A stretch of 64,000 nucleotides of DNA, taken from the NCBI RefSeq assembly GCF_009739515.1, contig NZ_CP046535.1:3348001-3412000 (forward strand), in the 5' to 3' direction. Under the pieces are notes generated by a model. It saw only the letters and a list, made by a program, of their open reading frames with translations. It was not told where the DNA came from and ran no database searches. The stretch's first letter is position 1; the number at the start of each line of letters is the position of its first letter. The DNA comes from Sphingomonas profundi. Its GTDB lineage: Bacteria > Pseudomonadota > Alphaproteobacteria > Sphingomonadales > Sphingomonadaceae. A program made the translations under genes and the position numbers. Below are positions 27,058-35,782 of the stretch, piece after piece.

Positions 27058-28323
27058 ATGAACCAGCATGTGCCCATGGCTTCGCGATCGTCGAACAACA
27101 GCCTCACCGAAGCGAATGGCCTGTCCACCGGACCAGTGCCAATGGAGCCCTACCGCTCACCCGCTTTCTACGCACTGGAGCAGGAGCGCGTTTTTCGCCG
27201 CTCCTGGTTGATGATGGGGCGGGTAGAGGAATTGCCCAAGCCCGGTAGCTACATCGTCAAAGAGGTGGAGGTCTGCAACGCTTCAGTCCTGGTCACCCGC
27301 GCTAAGGATGGCGCGATCCGGGCGTTCCATAACGTATGCTCGCATCGCGGCAACCAAGTGGTGCTCGACGATCACGGCACCGCAAGCCGCTTTGTGTGCC
27401 GCTATCATAATTGGACATACGCCAACGATGGCAACCTGCTGGGCATACCGGACGAGTCGCAATTCTTCTCAGTTGACAAGAAGAAGTGCGGCCTCACCCC
27501 TATCGCCGCCGAAGTATGGGAAGGGTTCGTCTTCATCAATCTCAGCCCCGTGCCGGAAGTTTCTCTGACAGAGTTTCTCGGCGATTTCGGCGAGTACCTC
27601 GCCGGGCTGAAATACACCGCCGCAGAGCATCCGGTCGTGTTCGTTGCGGAATTGGATTGCAATTGGAAAGTCGTGTCGGACGCATTCAGCGAATCCTATC
27701 ACATCCCGGCCATCCATCCGCAGACGATCGGCGACACCTTCGCCTCCAAGAGCAACCCGTTCGCTCATCTGCTCGACGCGAAGATCTTCGGACCGCATCG
27801 AGTCAACTCGATGTTTGGCAACAGCCAATATGAGGCTAAGCCTAACAGCCTTGTCGAGCGACTCGGCCAGGCGGCGATGGCGACGGGCAATGCGATCTCG
27901 GCGGTCAGCGCCGATACGGTGTCCGAATTTCTCAGCCACCCGGCCGTCAATCCCACGGGCTCGGCCGACTGGTCGATGGACGTCAACCATGTCTTCCCAA
28001 ATACGCACATCGATTCGGGCCAGGGCGGTTTCTTCGTCCATCAATATTGGCCGCTGTCCTACAATCGCACGCGTCACGAGGCGCGCTTTTACATCTCGCC
28101 GCCCACCAACGTGGTCGAGCGCTTCCGGGTCGAGCAATATATCGCCCGCGTCTGCGAAGTGCTGCTCGAGGATCTGACCAACGTGGCGCGCACGCAGAAG
28201 GGTCTCGAATCCCGCGCCAAGGATTTCATGCAGCTGCAGGATAACGAGATCCTCCTCCGCCACGGCATCGACATGGTGGAAAAGTGGGTCGCGGCTGAAA
28301 CGGTTCGCGAGGCGATGGCCTGA
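27058..28323 (+). CDS. Rieske non-heme iron oxygenase, alpha subunit
   Basis: A 421-aa ring-hydroxylating or monooxygenase-type alpha subunit. The Rieske [2Fe-2S] ligands are Cys94-x-His96 (CSHRG) and Cys114-x2-His117 (CRYHNW). The mononuclear iron site is in SDAFSESYHIPAIHP, with His215 and His220. No beta subunit follows, so it is probably a homo-oligomeric enzyme needing separate ferredoxin and reductase; the proteins at 20648 and 11202 are possible donors. It begins an operon with SDR, FAH-family, two VOC proteins and a PQQ dehydrogenase. It could hydroxylate or demethylate an intermediate of the pathway. Confidence 0.9.
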   Translation: MNQHVPMASRSSNNSLTEANGLSTGPVPMEPYRSPAFYALEQERVFRRSWLMMGRVEELPKPGSYIVKEVEVCNASVLVTRAKDGAIRAFHNVCSHRGNQVVLDDHGTASRFVCRYHNWTYANDGNLLGIPDESQFFSVDKKKCGLTPIAAEVWEGFVFINLSPVPEVSLTEFLGDFGEYLAGLKYTAAEHPVVFVAELDCNWKVVSDAFSESYHIPAIHPQTIGDTFASKSNPFAHLLDAKIFGPHRVNSMFGNSQYEAKPNSLVERLGQAAMATGNAISAVSADTVSEFLSHPAVNPTGSADWSMDVNHVFPNTHIDSGQGGFFVHQYWPLSYNRTRHEARFYISPPTNVVERFRVEQYIARVCEVLLEDLTNVARTQKGLESRAKDFMQLQDNEILLRHGIDMVEKWVAAETVREAMA

Positions 28324-28358
28324 CCATCACCACGCTTCAACAAGATCGGGAGAGACGG

Positions 28359-29165
28359 GTGAGTAGTTTACAAGGCAAGTCGGCGCTGATCACCGGCGCT
28401 GGCTCCGGGATCGGCTTGGCCACCGCCAAGACCTTGGCGTCGCGCGGCGCACGCATCATGGTCTCCGATCTGCGCGAGGATGCCGCCCGCGCCGGGGCCG
28501 AGGAGATCAAGGAGGCCGGCGGCGAAGCGGATTTCGTGATCTGCGATATCGGCGATGAGGCGCAGATCGAGCAGGCGGTGGCCGCCACTGTCGCGCGTTT
28601 CGGTCGGCTCGATATCCTGCACAACAACGCCGCGCTTCTCTCGCCCGACGTGCTTGCGGCGGATGTAGATGTGCTGACAATCCCGGTGGAAGTCTGGGAT
28701 CAGGTGATGAACGTCTCGCTACGCGGCACGATGCTGGGGTGCAAATATGGCGTGAAGGCCATGCTGGAAACCGGCGGCGGCGCCATCGTCAACACCTCTT
28801 CGATGTATGGGATGAGTGCTTTCAACCGAATGCCGGCGTACGGTGTTTCGAAGGCGGCGATCAACATGCTCACCCAGCATGTTGCCACTGCCTACGGACG
28901 CAAGAATATCCGGTGCAACGCCGTCGCTCCCGCGCTCATCAAGACGGCGGCCTCCGAAGCATTCATTCCGAAGCCGCTTACGGAATTGCATGACGATGCG
29001 GCCGCCCTCCCCTTCTCGGGCACCGCGCAGGATATGGCGAACGTCGTCGCCTTCCTCGCATCGGACGAGTCGCGCTACATCACCGGCGAGGTTCTGCGCG
29101 TCGATGGTGGAACCACCTCGCATCTCGCGACCTATGCCGACGCCCGCCGCTTCTTCGGCGATTGA
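28359..29165 (+). CDS. SDR-family oxidoreductase
   Basis: A 268-aa classical SDR with TGAGSGIG (residues 12-19), NNAA near residue 88, a catalytic Ser in NTSSMYG near residue 145 and YGVSK as the Tyr-x-x-x-Lys pair near residue 160. The C-terminal RVDGGTT is typical. Start is GTG at 28359 after CGGGAGAGA. It lies 35 bp after the Rieske gene and its stop overlaps the following FAH-family frame, so it is translated as part of the same operon. It probably dehydrogenates the hydroxylated product. Confidence 0.87.
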   Translation: MSSLQGKSALITGAGSGIGLATAKTLASRGARIMVSDLREDAARAGAEEIKEAGGEADFVICDIGDEAQIEQAVAATVARFGRLDILHNNAALLSPDVLAADVDVLTIPVEVWDQVMNVSLRGTMLGCKYGVKAMLETGGGAIVNTSSMYGMSAFNRMPAYGVSKAAINMLTQHVATAYGRKNIRCNAVAPALIKTAASEAFIPKPLTELHDDAAALPFSGTAQDMANVVAFLASDESRYITGEVLRVDGGTTSHLATYADARRFFGD

Positions 29166-29167
29166 CG

Positions 29168-30022
29168 GTGAAGCTTGCACGTTATCGTCGGGACAACGGG
29201 CCAGCCCTGCTCGGCATCGTCACCGATGCCGGGCTTGTCGGGATCGCGGCGCACCTGCCTGATGCGCCGGGTGACATGGTTGATCTGATCGGCGCCTGGA
29301 CCGATTGGAAAGAGCCGCTGGCGCAACTGACGGCCGTGCCACACGACGATGCACTGGCCGATGTCGAACTGCTCGCGCCGATCGCGCGGCCAGGCAAGAT
29401 CCTCGGCATCGGCCTGAACTATGCTGATCATGTCGCCGAATCGGGGATGGAGAAACCGGCCGATCAGATGTGGTTCGCTAAGATGGGCACCACTGCCAAC
29501 GGCCCGTTCGCGCCGATCCCCCTGCCCCGCGTTTCCACCGCGCTGGATTACGAGGCCGAGCTGGTCATCGTCGTCGGCCGCCCCGCCAAGCATGTCGCGA
29601 CGACGGATGCGCCGGCCCACATCTTCGGCTACTGCGTCGGCAACGATGTCAGCGTGCGCGATTGGCAGCTGCGGACCAGCCAGTTCACCATCGGCAAATC
29701 CTTCGATGGCCACGCTCCGTTCGGCCCGTGGATCGTCACGGCAGATGAACTCGATCCGTCCGGTCTCGTCATCGGCTGCACCGTCAATGGCGAACAACGG
29801 CAAAAATCGAACACGCATAATCTGGTGTTCGATTGCGCCGATCAGATCGCCTTCCTGTCACAGGCGATGACGCTGGAGCCCGGTGACATCCTGTTTACCG
29901 GCACGCCCGGCGGGGTCGGCGCCGCGATGAAGCCGCCCCAATTCCTGAAAGCCGGCGATGTCGTGCGGGTGGAAATCGAAGGCATCGGTGCGATCGAGAA
30001 TCGCGTCGAGCCGGAAGCCTGA
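29168..30022 (+). CDS. Fumarylacetoacetate hydrolase (FAH)-family protein
   Basis: A 284-aa FAH-family enzyme. Family blocks are GKILGIGLNYADHVAESG near residue 78, the metal-binding DYEAELVIVVG near residue 123 with Glu and Asp ligands, GYCVGNDVSVRDWQ, and PGDILFTGTPGGVG near the end. Members hydrolyse C-C bonds of diketo acids or act as hydratases/decarboxylases with Mg2+ or Mn2+. GTG at 29168 gives the usual MKL start; a TTG two codons earlier overlaps the SDR stop. It is likely the ring-fission-product hydrolase of this operon. Confidence 0.88.
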   Translation: MKLARYRRDNGPALLGIVTDAGLVGIAAHLPDAPGDMVDLIGAWTDWKEPLAQLTAVPHDDALADVELLAPIARPGKILGIGLNYADHVAESGMEKPADQMWFAKMGTTANGPFAPIPLPRVSTALDYEAELVIVVGRPAKHVATTDAPAHIFGYCVGNDVSVRDWQLRTSQFTIGKSFDGHAPFGPWIVTADELDPSGLVIGCTVNGEQRQKSNTHNLVFDCADQIAFLSQAMTLEPGDILFTGTPGGVGAAMKPPQFLKAGDVVRVEIEGIGAIENRVEPEA

Positions 30023-30046
30023 AACCATAAAGAGGGAGAGAGTCTC

Positions 30047-30538
30047 ATGCGTTTTCACCACATGGCCATCATGGTCACCGACCTTGAGGAAGCGATCAAG
30101 CTCTGGCGCGATACGATGGGGTTCGAGCTTGGCGTGCAGACCGTGATTCCCGATGGCCCGGAAGCCGGTCCGGAAACCTTCATGTACCCGGCTCTGCTCG
30201 ACGATATCTTCAAGGTGAAGGGCGCGCGCTCGAAAATGGCGCTGCTCAGTTCAAAGGAAGGCGCGTTCATCGAGCTGCAGGAATGTGAAAACCCGGTCAT
30301 CAAGAAGACACCGGAAGAAAATCTGCGCTACGGTCATACCGGTATTCACGAGCTCGGCCTGATCGTCGAAGATCTCGATGGCTGGTATGCGCGGATCAAG
30401 GCCGCCGGCTACCGCATGCAGACCGATTATGTCTGGAGCTGCGCGAACCTTGGCCGCTCCTTCCTGTTCTACGATCAGGATGGCAACATGATCCAGATGT
30501 GGGAAAATCCGCCGGGCGAAGCCGCCACCTGGAGCTGA
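30047..30538 (+). CDS. VOC-superfamily protein (glyoxalase/dioxygenase fold)
   Basis: A 163-aa protein with the vicinal-oxygen-chelate layout: FHHMAIMVTDLEEAIKLWRD at the start with a metal-ligand-type His, HTGIHELGLIVEDLDGWYAR in the middle, and a C-terminal DQDGNMIQMWE with the usual Glu. Members are glyoxalases, epimerases (methylmalonyl-CoA type) or extradiol dioxygenases. GGGAGAGAG precedes the ATG. It is paired with another VOC gene 40 bp downstream. The reaction is not defined by sequence alone. Confidence 0.78.
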   Translation: MRFHHMAIMVTDLEEAIKLWRDTMGFELGVQTVIPDGPEAGPETFMYPALLDDIFKVKGARSKMALLSSKEGAFIELQECENPVIKKTPEENLRYGHTGIHELGLIVEDLDGWYARIKAAGYRMQTDYVWSCANLGRSFLFYDQDGNMIQMWENPPGEAATWS

Positions 30539-30578
30539 TCGGTCGATCCGCGTTCCGCCACTGCATCGAGGATATCCG

Positions 30579-31133
30579 ATGATCCCCAAATTCGCCCACG
30601 ATGCGCTGGCGGGCCTCGGCACCGTCGTCCAGGTCGCCTTCATCCCGCGCGATTTCGATGCGAGCTTCCGTTACTGGACGGAGGTGATGGGGGCGGGGCC
30701 GTTCTACCATCTCGAACATATCCCGCTGCAGAATACGCGCTACATGGGGCAGCCGGCCGAGTGCGATCTTTCCGCCGCGCTCGGCTATTGGGGCGATATC
30801 CAGATCGAGCTGATCGTGCAGCACGATACGGCTCCGTCGATCTATCGCGACTGGCTCGCCTCGGGTCGTAACAGCGTCCACCATATCGGCGTCCTCGTCG
30901 ACGATTTCGATCGGGCCTATGCGGCGCTTGCCGCGGCGGGTGGCGTCGCGGTGCAGGAGACCGAGATCGTCGATGCGACGCGCGCGGCCTATTTCCAGAT
31001 GCCCGATCCCGATGCGCCGATCGTCGAGCTGCTCTGGCTGCGCGAGCATTTCCTGACCATGTGGGCAAGGATGCGGGAAAGCTCGACGACGTGGGATGGC
31101 AAGACCGATCCGCTGCGGGCGCCCCCCGCCTGA
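30579..31133 (+). CDS. VOC-superfamily protein
   Basis: A 184-aa protein with VQVAFIPRDFDASFRYWTEV and GAGPFYHLEH at the N-terminus and a second module NSVHHIGVLVDDFDRAYAAL ending in DPDAPIVELLWL. This resembles the lactoylglutathione-lyase/methylmalonyl-CoA-epimerase-like VOC proteins of steroid and aromatic clusters. It follows the other VOC gene and precedes the PQQ dehydrogenase. Having two tandem VOC proteins suggests successive or heteromeric functions, which is inference. Confidence 0.75.
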   Translation: MIPKFAHDALAGLGTVVQVAFIPRDFDASFRYWTEVMGAGPFYHLEHIPLQNTRYMGQPAECDLSAALGYWGDIQIELIVQHDTAPSIYRDWLASGRNSVHHIGVLVDDFDRAYAALAAAGGVAVQETEIVDATRAAYFQMPDPDAPIVELLWLREHFLTMWARMRESSTTWDGKTDPLRAPPA

Positions 31134-31189
31134 CCGCCTTGTTCCTCTGAAGACATCTTGGCCGTGCATCCGGCTTGCGGGAGAATATC

Positions 31190-33502
31190 ATGCAGAGCGC
31201 GTTGCTGGACCCGCGTCGGATCGATCCACGGCGTATCGTGCTCGGTCTCGTCCTCGCCGCTATCGCCCTCGCGCTGATCGCGGGCGGGGGCTGGCTGATC
31301 GCGCTCGGCGGCAGCGCTTATTATCTGCTGGCCGGTCTTGCCGTCATCGGGTCGGCGTGGCTGATCGCGCGGGGGGACCGGCGCGGCATCTGGCTTTACG
31401 GTGCCATGCTGATCGGCACCCTGCTCTGGGCGCTGGCGGAAAGCGGCGGAAACTCGTGGGGCTTGCAGGCGCGCATCCTTGCCCCGGTCGTGCTCGGCCT
31501 CTGGGTCGGCTGGCCCTATATCCGGCGGATCGGCGCGCGCGGGCTGATCGTCGTCGCGATCGCCGTCGCCGTGCTGCTCGCCGTCTTGCTCCATCTCGGC
31601 GACCGGACCGAGGCGCCCGTCACCACGGCCGCCGCCTCGTCCGCACCGGCCGACTGGCAGCATTATGGCAACACCATCGCCGGCACCCGCTTCAGCCCCG
31701 CGAGCCAGATCACCCCCGGCAACGTCGCCGGGCTCGAACGCGCATGGACCTACCGGACCGGCATCAAGCAAAGCCGCATGGGCTTCGAGACGACGCCGTT
31801 GATGGTCAACGACACGCTCTACCTCTGCACGCCGAACAACGTCATCGTCGCGCTCGATCCGGATACGGGCGCGCGCCGCTGGCAATATGATCCCAAGGTC
31901 AACGCACCGCCCACCGGCACCTGCCGCGGGGTCAGCTATTATCGCGTGCCGAACGCCACCGGACCGTGTGCCGAGCGTATCCTGACCGCGACCACCGATG
32001 CCCGCCTGCTTGCGGTGGACGCGACCACCGGCGCCCCCTGCTCCGGCTTCGGCACGGGCGGCGCGGTCGATCTGCGGGTCGGCATGGGGCGGGTGGACAA
32101 GGGCTATTATTATGTCAGCTCGGCCCCGGCGATCGTGCGCGGTAACGTGATCCTCGGCGGCTGGGTGCTGGACGGCCAATATGTCGGCGAGCCATCGGGC
32201 GTGATCCGCGGCTTCGATGCCGTCACCGGCCAGTTCGCCTGGGCGTGGGATATGGAACGGCCTGACGATCACGGCCTGCCGCCCCCCGGCAAGACCTATT
32301 CGCACGGCACGCCGAACAGCTGGGGGCCGATCAGCGCTGACGAGGTGCTCGGCCTCGTGTATCTGCCGATGGGCAATTCGACGCCGGATTATTGGGGCGG
32401 CCACCGCTCGGCCACCTCGGAGAAATTTACCGATGCCGTCGTCGCGCTCGATGCGGCCACCGGCCATCTGCGCTGGTCGTTCCAGACGGCGCGGCACGAT
32501 CTGTGGGATTATGACGTCGCCGGCCAGCCGACGCTGATCGACCTGCCGCTCGGCGGGCGGACGGTGCCGGCGCTCGCGCAGGCGACGAAGCGCGGCGAGC
32601 TGTTCCTGCTCGATCGCCGCACCGGCACGCCGCTGAAGAAGGTGGAGGACCGGCCCGTGCCGCAGGGCGCGGCGCCTGGCGATTTCACGGCACCCACCCA
32701 GCCATTCTCGGTCGGCCTGCCCTCGTTCGACGACACCGTGATCCGCGAGCGGACGATGTGGGGGGCGACGCCGATCGATCAGCTCTGGTGCCGCATCAAG
32801 TTCCGTCAGGCGCGCTACGAAGGGCCGATGACGCCGCCGGGCATCAGGCCGTCGATCACCTATCCGAGCTATCTCGGCGGTATCGACTGGGGCGGCATCT
32901 CGGTCGATCCGGAGCGGCATCTGGCGATCGTCAACTGGAACCGGATGGCGAACTATACCCGCCTCGTGCCGCGCGCCGATGCGACGGGGGTCAAGCCCTC
33001 GATCGACGGCGGCATCCATGTCGGCGATCCGGTGCCGCAGATCGGCACGCCGTTCGCGCTGTTCACCGGCGCCTTCCTCTCGCCGCTCGGCATCCCCTGC
33101 ACCGAACCGCCTTACGGCAAGATCGGCGTCGTCGATCTGGTCAGCGGCAAGATGGTGTGGCAGCGGCCGCTCGGCAGCGCGGCGGGCAGCGGTCCGCTCG
33201 ATCTGCGCAGCCACCTGCCGATCCCGATGGGCGTGCCGAACCAGGGCGGCTCGCTGACCACGCGAACCGGGCTGATCTTCATCGCGGCCAGCCAGGATCG
33301 CGCGATCTGGGCGTTCGAGGTCTCGAGCGGGCGCAAGCTCTGGCAGTCGGCGCTGCCCGTCGGCGGTCATGCCAACCCGATGACCTATGTGAGCGCGAAG
33401 ACCGGCCGCCAATATGTCGTCATCGCCGACGGCGGCAACGCCTCGCTCCACTCGGGCAGCGGCGACTATGTGATCGCCTTCGCCTTGCCGCGTGGACGTT
33501 GA
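31190..33502 (+). CDS. Membrane-bound PQQ-dependent dehydrogenase (glucose/quinate type)
   Basis: A 770-aa quinoprotein. The first 130 residues form four to five membrane helices (start MQSALLDPRRIDP, then IVLGLVLAAIALALIAGGGW and later IVVAIAVAVLLAVLLHL), as in GCD and quinate dehydrogenases. The periplasmic beta-propeller follows with SADWQHYGNTIAGTRFSPAS, repeated W-docking blocks such as WAWDMERPDDHG, and HDLWDYDVAGQPTLIDLP. It oxidises alcohols or aldoses in the periplasm and donates to ubiquinone. GGGAGAA precedes the ATG at 31190. PQQ synthesis genes are not in view. It closes the Rieske operon. Confidence 0.88.
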   Translation: MQSALLDPRRIDPRRIVLGLVLAAIALALIAGGGWLIALGGSAYYLLAGLAVIGSAWLIARGDRRGIWLYGAMLIGTLLWALAESGGNSWGLQARILAPVVLGLWVGWPYIRRIGARGLIVVAIAVAVLLAVLLHLGDRTEAPVTTAAASSAPADWQHYGNTIAGTRFSPASQITPGNVAGLERAWTYRTGIKQSRMGFETTPLMVNDTLYLCTPNNVIVALDPDTGARRWQYDPKVNAPPTGTCRGVSYYRVPNATGPCAERILTATTDARLLAVDATTGAPCSGFGTGGAVDLRVGMGRVDKGYYYVSSAPAIVRGNVILGGWVLDGQYVGEPSGVIRGFDAVTGQFAWAWDMERPDDHGLPPPGKTYSHGTPNSWGPISADEVLGLVYLPMGNSTPDYWGGHRSATSEKFTDAVVALDAATGHLRWSFQTARHDLWDYDVAGQPTLIDLPLGGRTVPALAQATKRGELFLLDRRTGTPLKKVEDRPVPQGAAPGDFTAPTQPFSVGLPSFDDTVIRERTMWGATPIDQLWCRIKFRQARYEGPMTPPGIRPSITYPSYLGGIDWGGISVDPERHLAIVNWNRMANYTRLVPRADATGVKPSIDGGIHVGDPVPQIGTPFALFTGAFLSPLGIPCTEPPYGKIGVVDLVSGKMVWQRPLGSAAGSGPLDLRSHLPIPMGVPNQGGSLTTRTGLIFIAASQDRAIWAFEVSSGRKLWQSALPVGGHANPMTYVSAKTGRQYVVIADGGNASLHSGSGDYVIAFALPRGR

Positions 33503-33527
33503 CAAGAATTGAGTAATTGGTCAGGAT
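33499..33527 (+). promoter_or_regulatory. Promoter-like site with TGAGT-AATT-GGTCA operator before SDR/P450 2
   Basis: TTGACA (33499-33504) is followed after 17 bp by CAGGAT (33522-33527), a weak -10. TGAGTAATTGGTCA (33510-33523) lies between them. The right half and spacer match the site at 20563 exactly (AATTGGTCA). It could start a second transcript for the SDR, P450 2 and NTF2-like genes. Confidence 0.45.
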
Positions 33528-33571
33528 CGGGAGGAGACGGCCGGTCGCCGCGAACATGAGAGAGGATGGAA

Positions 33572-34528
33572 ATGGGATTGCTTGATTTCGCCCGTCGGGT
33601 CGCGATCGTCACCGGCGGCGGGCGCGGAATGGGGCGCAGCCACGCGCTGATGCTTGCCTCGCGCGGCGCCCGCATCGTCGTCAACGACATCCTCTCGCCG
33701 ACCGGGGAAAACCCGGCCGAGGACGTCGCCGCCGAAATCCGCGCCGCCGGTGGCGAGGCGGTCCCGGTCAACGACAGCGTCGTCGGTGGGTGCGATGCGA
33801 TCGTGCAGGCGGCGATCGATGCGTTCGGCCAGCTCGACATCATCGTGAGCAACGCCGGCGTGATGAGCAGCGAGACGCTTGCCGATGCGGCGGCGGAGAA
33901 TTGGCACACCGTCTTCGACATCCACTTTCGCGGCACCGTCGAGGTCTGCCGTGCCGCCTGGCCGCATCTGGTCAAGTCCGGTTCGGGCCGCATCGTCACC
34001 ACCTCGTCCAGCGGGATGCTCGGCAACGCGGGGCTGACCAGCTACGGATCGGCCAAGGGCGGCATCTTCAGCTTCACCCGCAGCCTTGCGATCGAGGGGC
34101 AGGATCACGGCATCAACGCCAACGTCATCCTGCCTTCCGCCAAGACCCGGATCACCGACACGATCGACGATCCCGCCATCGCGGCCACCCTGGCGCGGCA
34201 TTTCCAGTCGGATCACGTCTCCGCGCTCGTCACCTGGCTCGTGCATCAGGATACGGCGGTGACGAACGAGGCGTTCCAGGTGAGCGGCGGGCGCGCCGGC
34301 CGCGTGGTGATGGCGGCGATGCCGACCGTCCGCGTGGCGGAGAGCACGCCGGAAATCTGGGCTGAGAAGCAAGGCGAGCTGATGGCGGACGGTCCGCTCA
34401 AGCCGCTGCTGACCACCGCCGCGATGTTCGGCGACGAGCTTGCCGATGCCGATCCCGCCATCCGCCACGCCATGAGCGGCGAGACCGGCGGCCTGGCGCT
34501 GAAGCCGACCACCGGCCGCGAAGGCTGA
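33572..34528 (+). CDS. SDR-family oxidoreductase (HSD17B4-like branch)
   Basis: A 318-aa SDR, longer than the classical type by a C-terminal extension. TGGGRGMG is near residue 15, SNAG near residue 95, a Ser-rich TTSSSG near 150 and YGSAKGG (Tyr-x-x-x-Lys) near 163. The fold and length resemble the dehydrogenase part of peroxisomal multifunctional enzyme 2, which oxidises 3-hydroxyacyl-CoA. AGAGGA lies before the ATG at 33572; the ATG two codons earlier is too close to it. It leads a small set with a P450 8 bp downstream. Confidence 0.85.
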   Translation: MGLLDFARRVAIVTGGGRGMGRSHALMLASRGARIVVNDILSPTGENPAEDVAAEIRAAGGEAVPVNDSVVGGCDAIVQAAIDAFGQLDIIVSNAGVMSSETLADAAAENWHTVFDIHFRGTVEVCRAAWPHLVKSGSGRIVTTSSSGMLGNAGLTSYGSAKGGIFSFTRSLAIEGQDHGINANVILPSAKTRITDTIDDPAIAATLARHFQSDHVSALVTWLVHQDTAVTNEAFQVSGGRAGRVVMAAMPTVRVAESTPEIWAEKQGELMADGPLKPLLTTAAMFGDELADADPAIRHAMSGETGGLALKPTTGREG

Positions 34529-34535
34529 GCCGCCG

Positions 34536-35759
34536 ATGGCGACCCAGCCGCATCGGGATCTGCCGGAGAACGTCCCCGTCCATCGCCTCTACGATATCGA
34601 CATCTATGCGCCGTCGCCGACAGGCGGCGATTATTTCGCGGCATGGGCCAAGATCCATGCCGCGAGCGAGTCCGGCCTGCTGTGGACGCCGCGTAACGAC
34701 GGCCACTGGATCGCGACGCGCGCCGGGACGATTACCGACGTGCTCTCCGATTACGAGCATTTCTCGAACCGGATCATCTTCGTGCCGAAAAGCTCGGGCG
34801 AGGCGCATAATATCGTGCCGACGACGCTCGATCCGCCCGAGCATCGCCCCTATCGCAACATCCTCAACGGCAGCCTCGCACCCAAGCAGGTCAATCGCGT
34901 CGAGGAGAGCTTCCGCCCGATCGCCGCCGAGCTGATCGAGACGTTCCGGCTCGACGGGCGCTGCGAATTCGCCACCCAATATGCCGAGCTATTCCCGATC
35001 CGCATCTTCATGCGCATCGTCGATCTGCCCGAGGCGGATGCCCCCCGGCTCAAGGCGCTCGCGGACCAGACGATCCGGCCGGATGGGCAGATGACCTATG
35101 AGGAGGCGCTCGACGGTCTCTACGCCTATCTCCAGCCGGTCATCGATGCACGGCGCGGCACCGATGGGCAGGACATGATCAGCCGCATCGTCAACGGCGA
35201 GGTGAACGGCCGGCCGGTGAACGATCGCGAGGCGCGCGAGATGTGCGCCCAGATGCTGATCGCCGGGCTGGATACGGTGGTGAACTTCCTCACCTTCATG
35301 ATGCTGTTCCTCGCCACCCACCCGGAGCCGTGTGCCGCTCTGGTGGCCGATCCGGCGCGCATCCCCGCCTTCATCAACGAATTGCTGCGCCGCTTCGGCA
35401 TCGTCACCACCGGCCGCGTCGTCCGCGAGGACTATGACTATCAAGGCGTCACGCTACGCGCGGGCGACATGGTGGTGGTGCCGACCGCGCTGCACGGCAT
35501 CGATCCGGCGGTCTATCCCGATCCGCTCGCCGTCTCGCTCGATCGCGGCAATGCGCGCCATTCGGCGTTCGGCAGCGGCAACCACACCTGCCCGGGCGCC
35601 CACCTCGCGCGCACCGAGATCCGCGCGACCTTGCAGGAATGGCTGGCGCACATCCCGATATTCTCGCTTGCGCCGGGCAGCGAGCTGCGTTTCTCCGGCG
35701 GCATCGTCGCCTGCGTGCACGCGCTGCCGTTGATCTGGGATCCCGCCACGACACGGTGA
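34536..35759 (+). CDS. Cytochrome P450, CYP101 (P450cam)-like, copy 2
   Basis: A 407-aa P450. Acid-alcohol pair Asp246-Thr247 lies in LIAGLDTVVN, the E-x-x-R motif in ELLRR (282-286), and the heme loop FGSGNHTCPG carries the thiolate Cys352. It shares the P450cam-like landmarks with copy 1 (DIDIYAPSP, LLWTPRNDGHWIAT, LPLIWDPATT), so the two are paralogues, probably with different site or substrate preference. It starts 8 bp after the SDR stop and relies on the ferredoxin at 20648 unless another exists elsewhere. Confidence 0.92.
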   Translation: MATQPHRDLPENVPVHRLYDIDIYAPSPTGGDYFAAWAKIHAASESGLLWTPRNDGHWIATRAGTITDVLSDYEHFSNRIIFVPKSSGEAHNIVPTTLDPPEHRPYRNILNGSLAPKQVNRVEESFRPIAAELIETFRLDGRCEFATQYAELFPIRIFMRIVDLPEADAPRLKALADQTIRPDGQMTYEEALDGLYAYLQPVIDARRGTDGQDMISRIVNGEVNGRPVNDREAREMCAQMLIAGLDTVVNFLTFMMLFLATHPEPCAALVADPARIPAFINELLRRFGIVTTGRVVREDYDYQGVTLRAGDMVVVPTALHGIDPAVYPDPLAVSLDRGNARHSAFGSGNHTCPGAHLARTEIRATLQEWLAHIPIFSLAPGSELRFSGGIVACVHALPLIWDPATTR

Positions 35760-35782
35760 CTTTCGAAAAAGAGGAGAGCGAA

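Noticed and set aside
30989..33505. An 838-codon leftward open frame opposite the PQQ dehydrogenase
   Set aside because: It is the antisense shadow of a well-recognised gene in GC-rich DNA; its product is Arg/Asp/Ala/His-rich without any domain.
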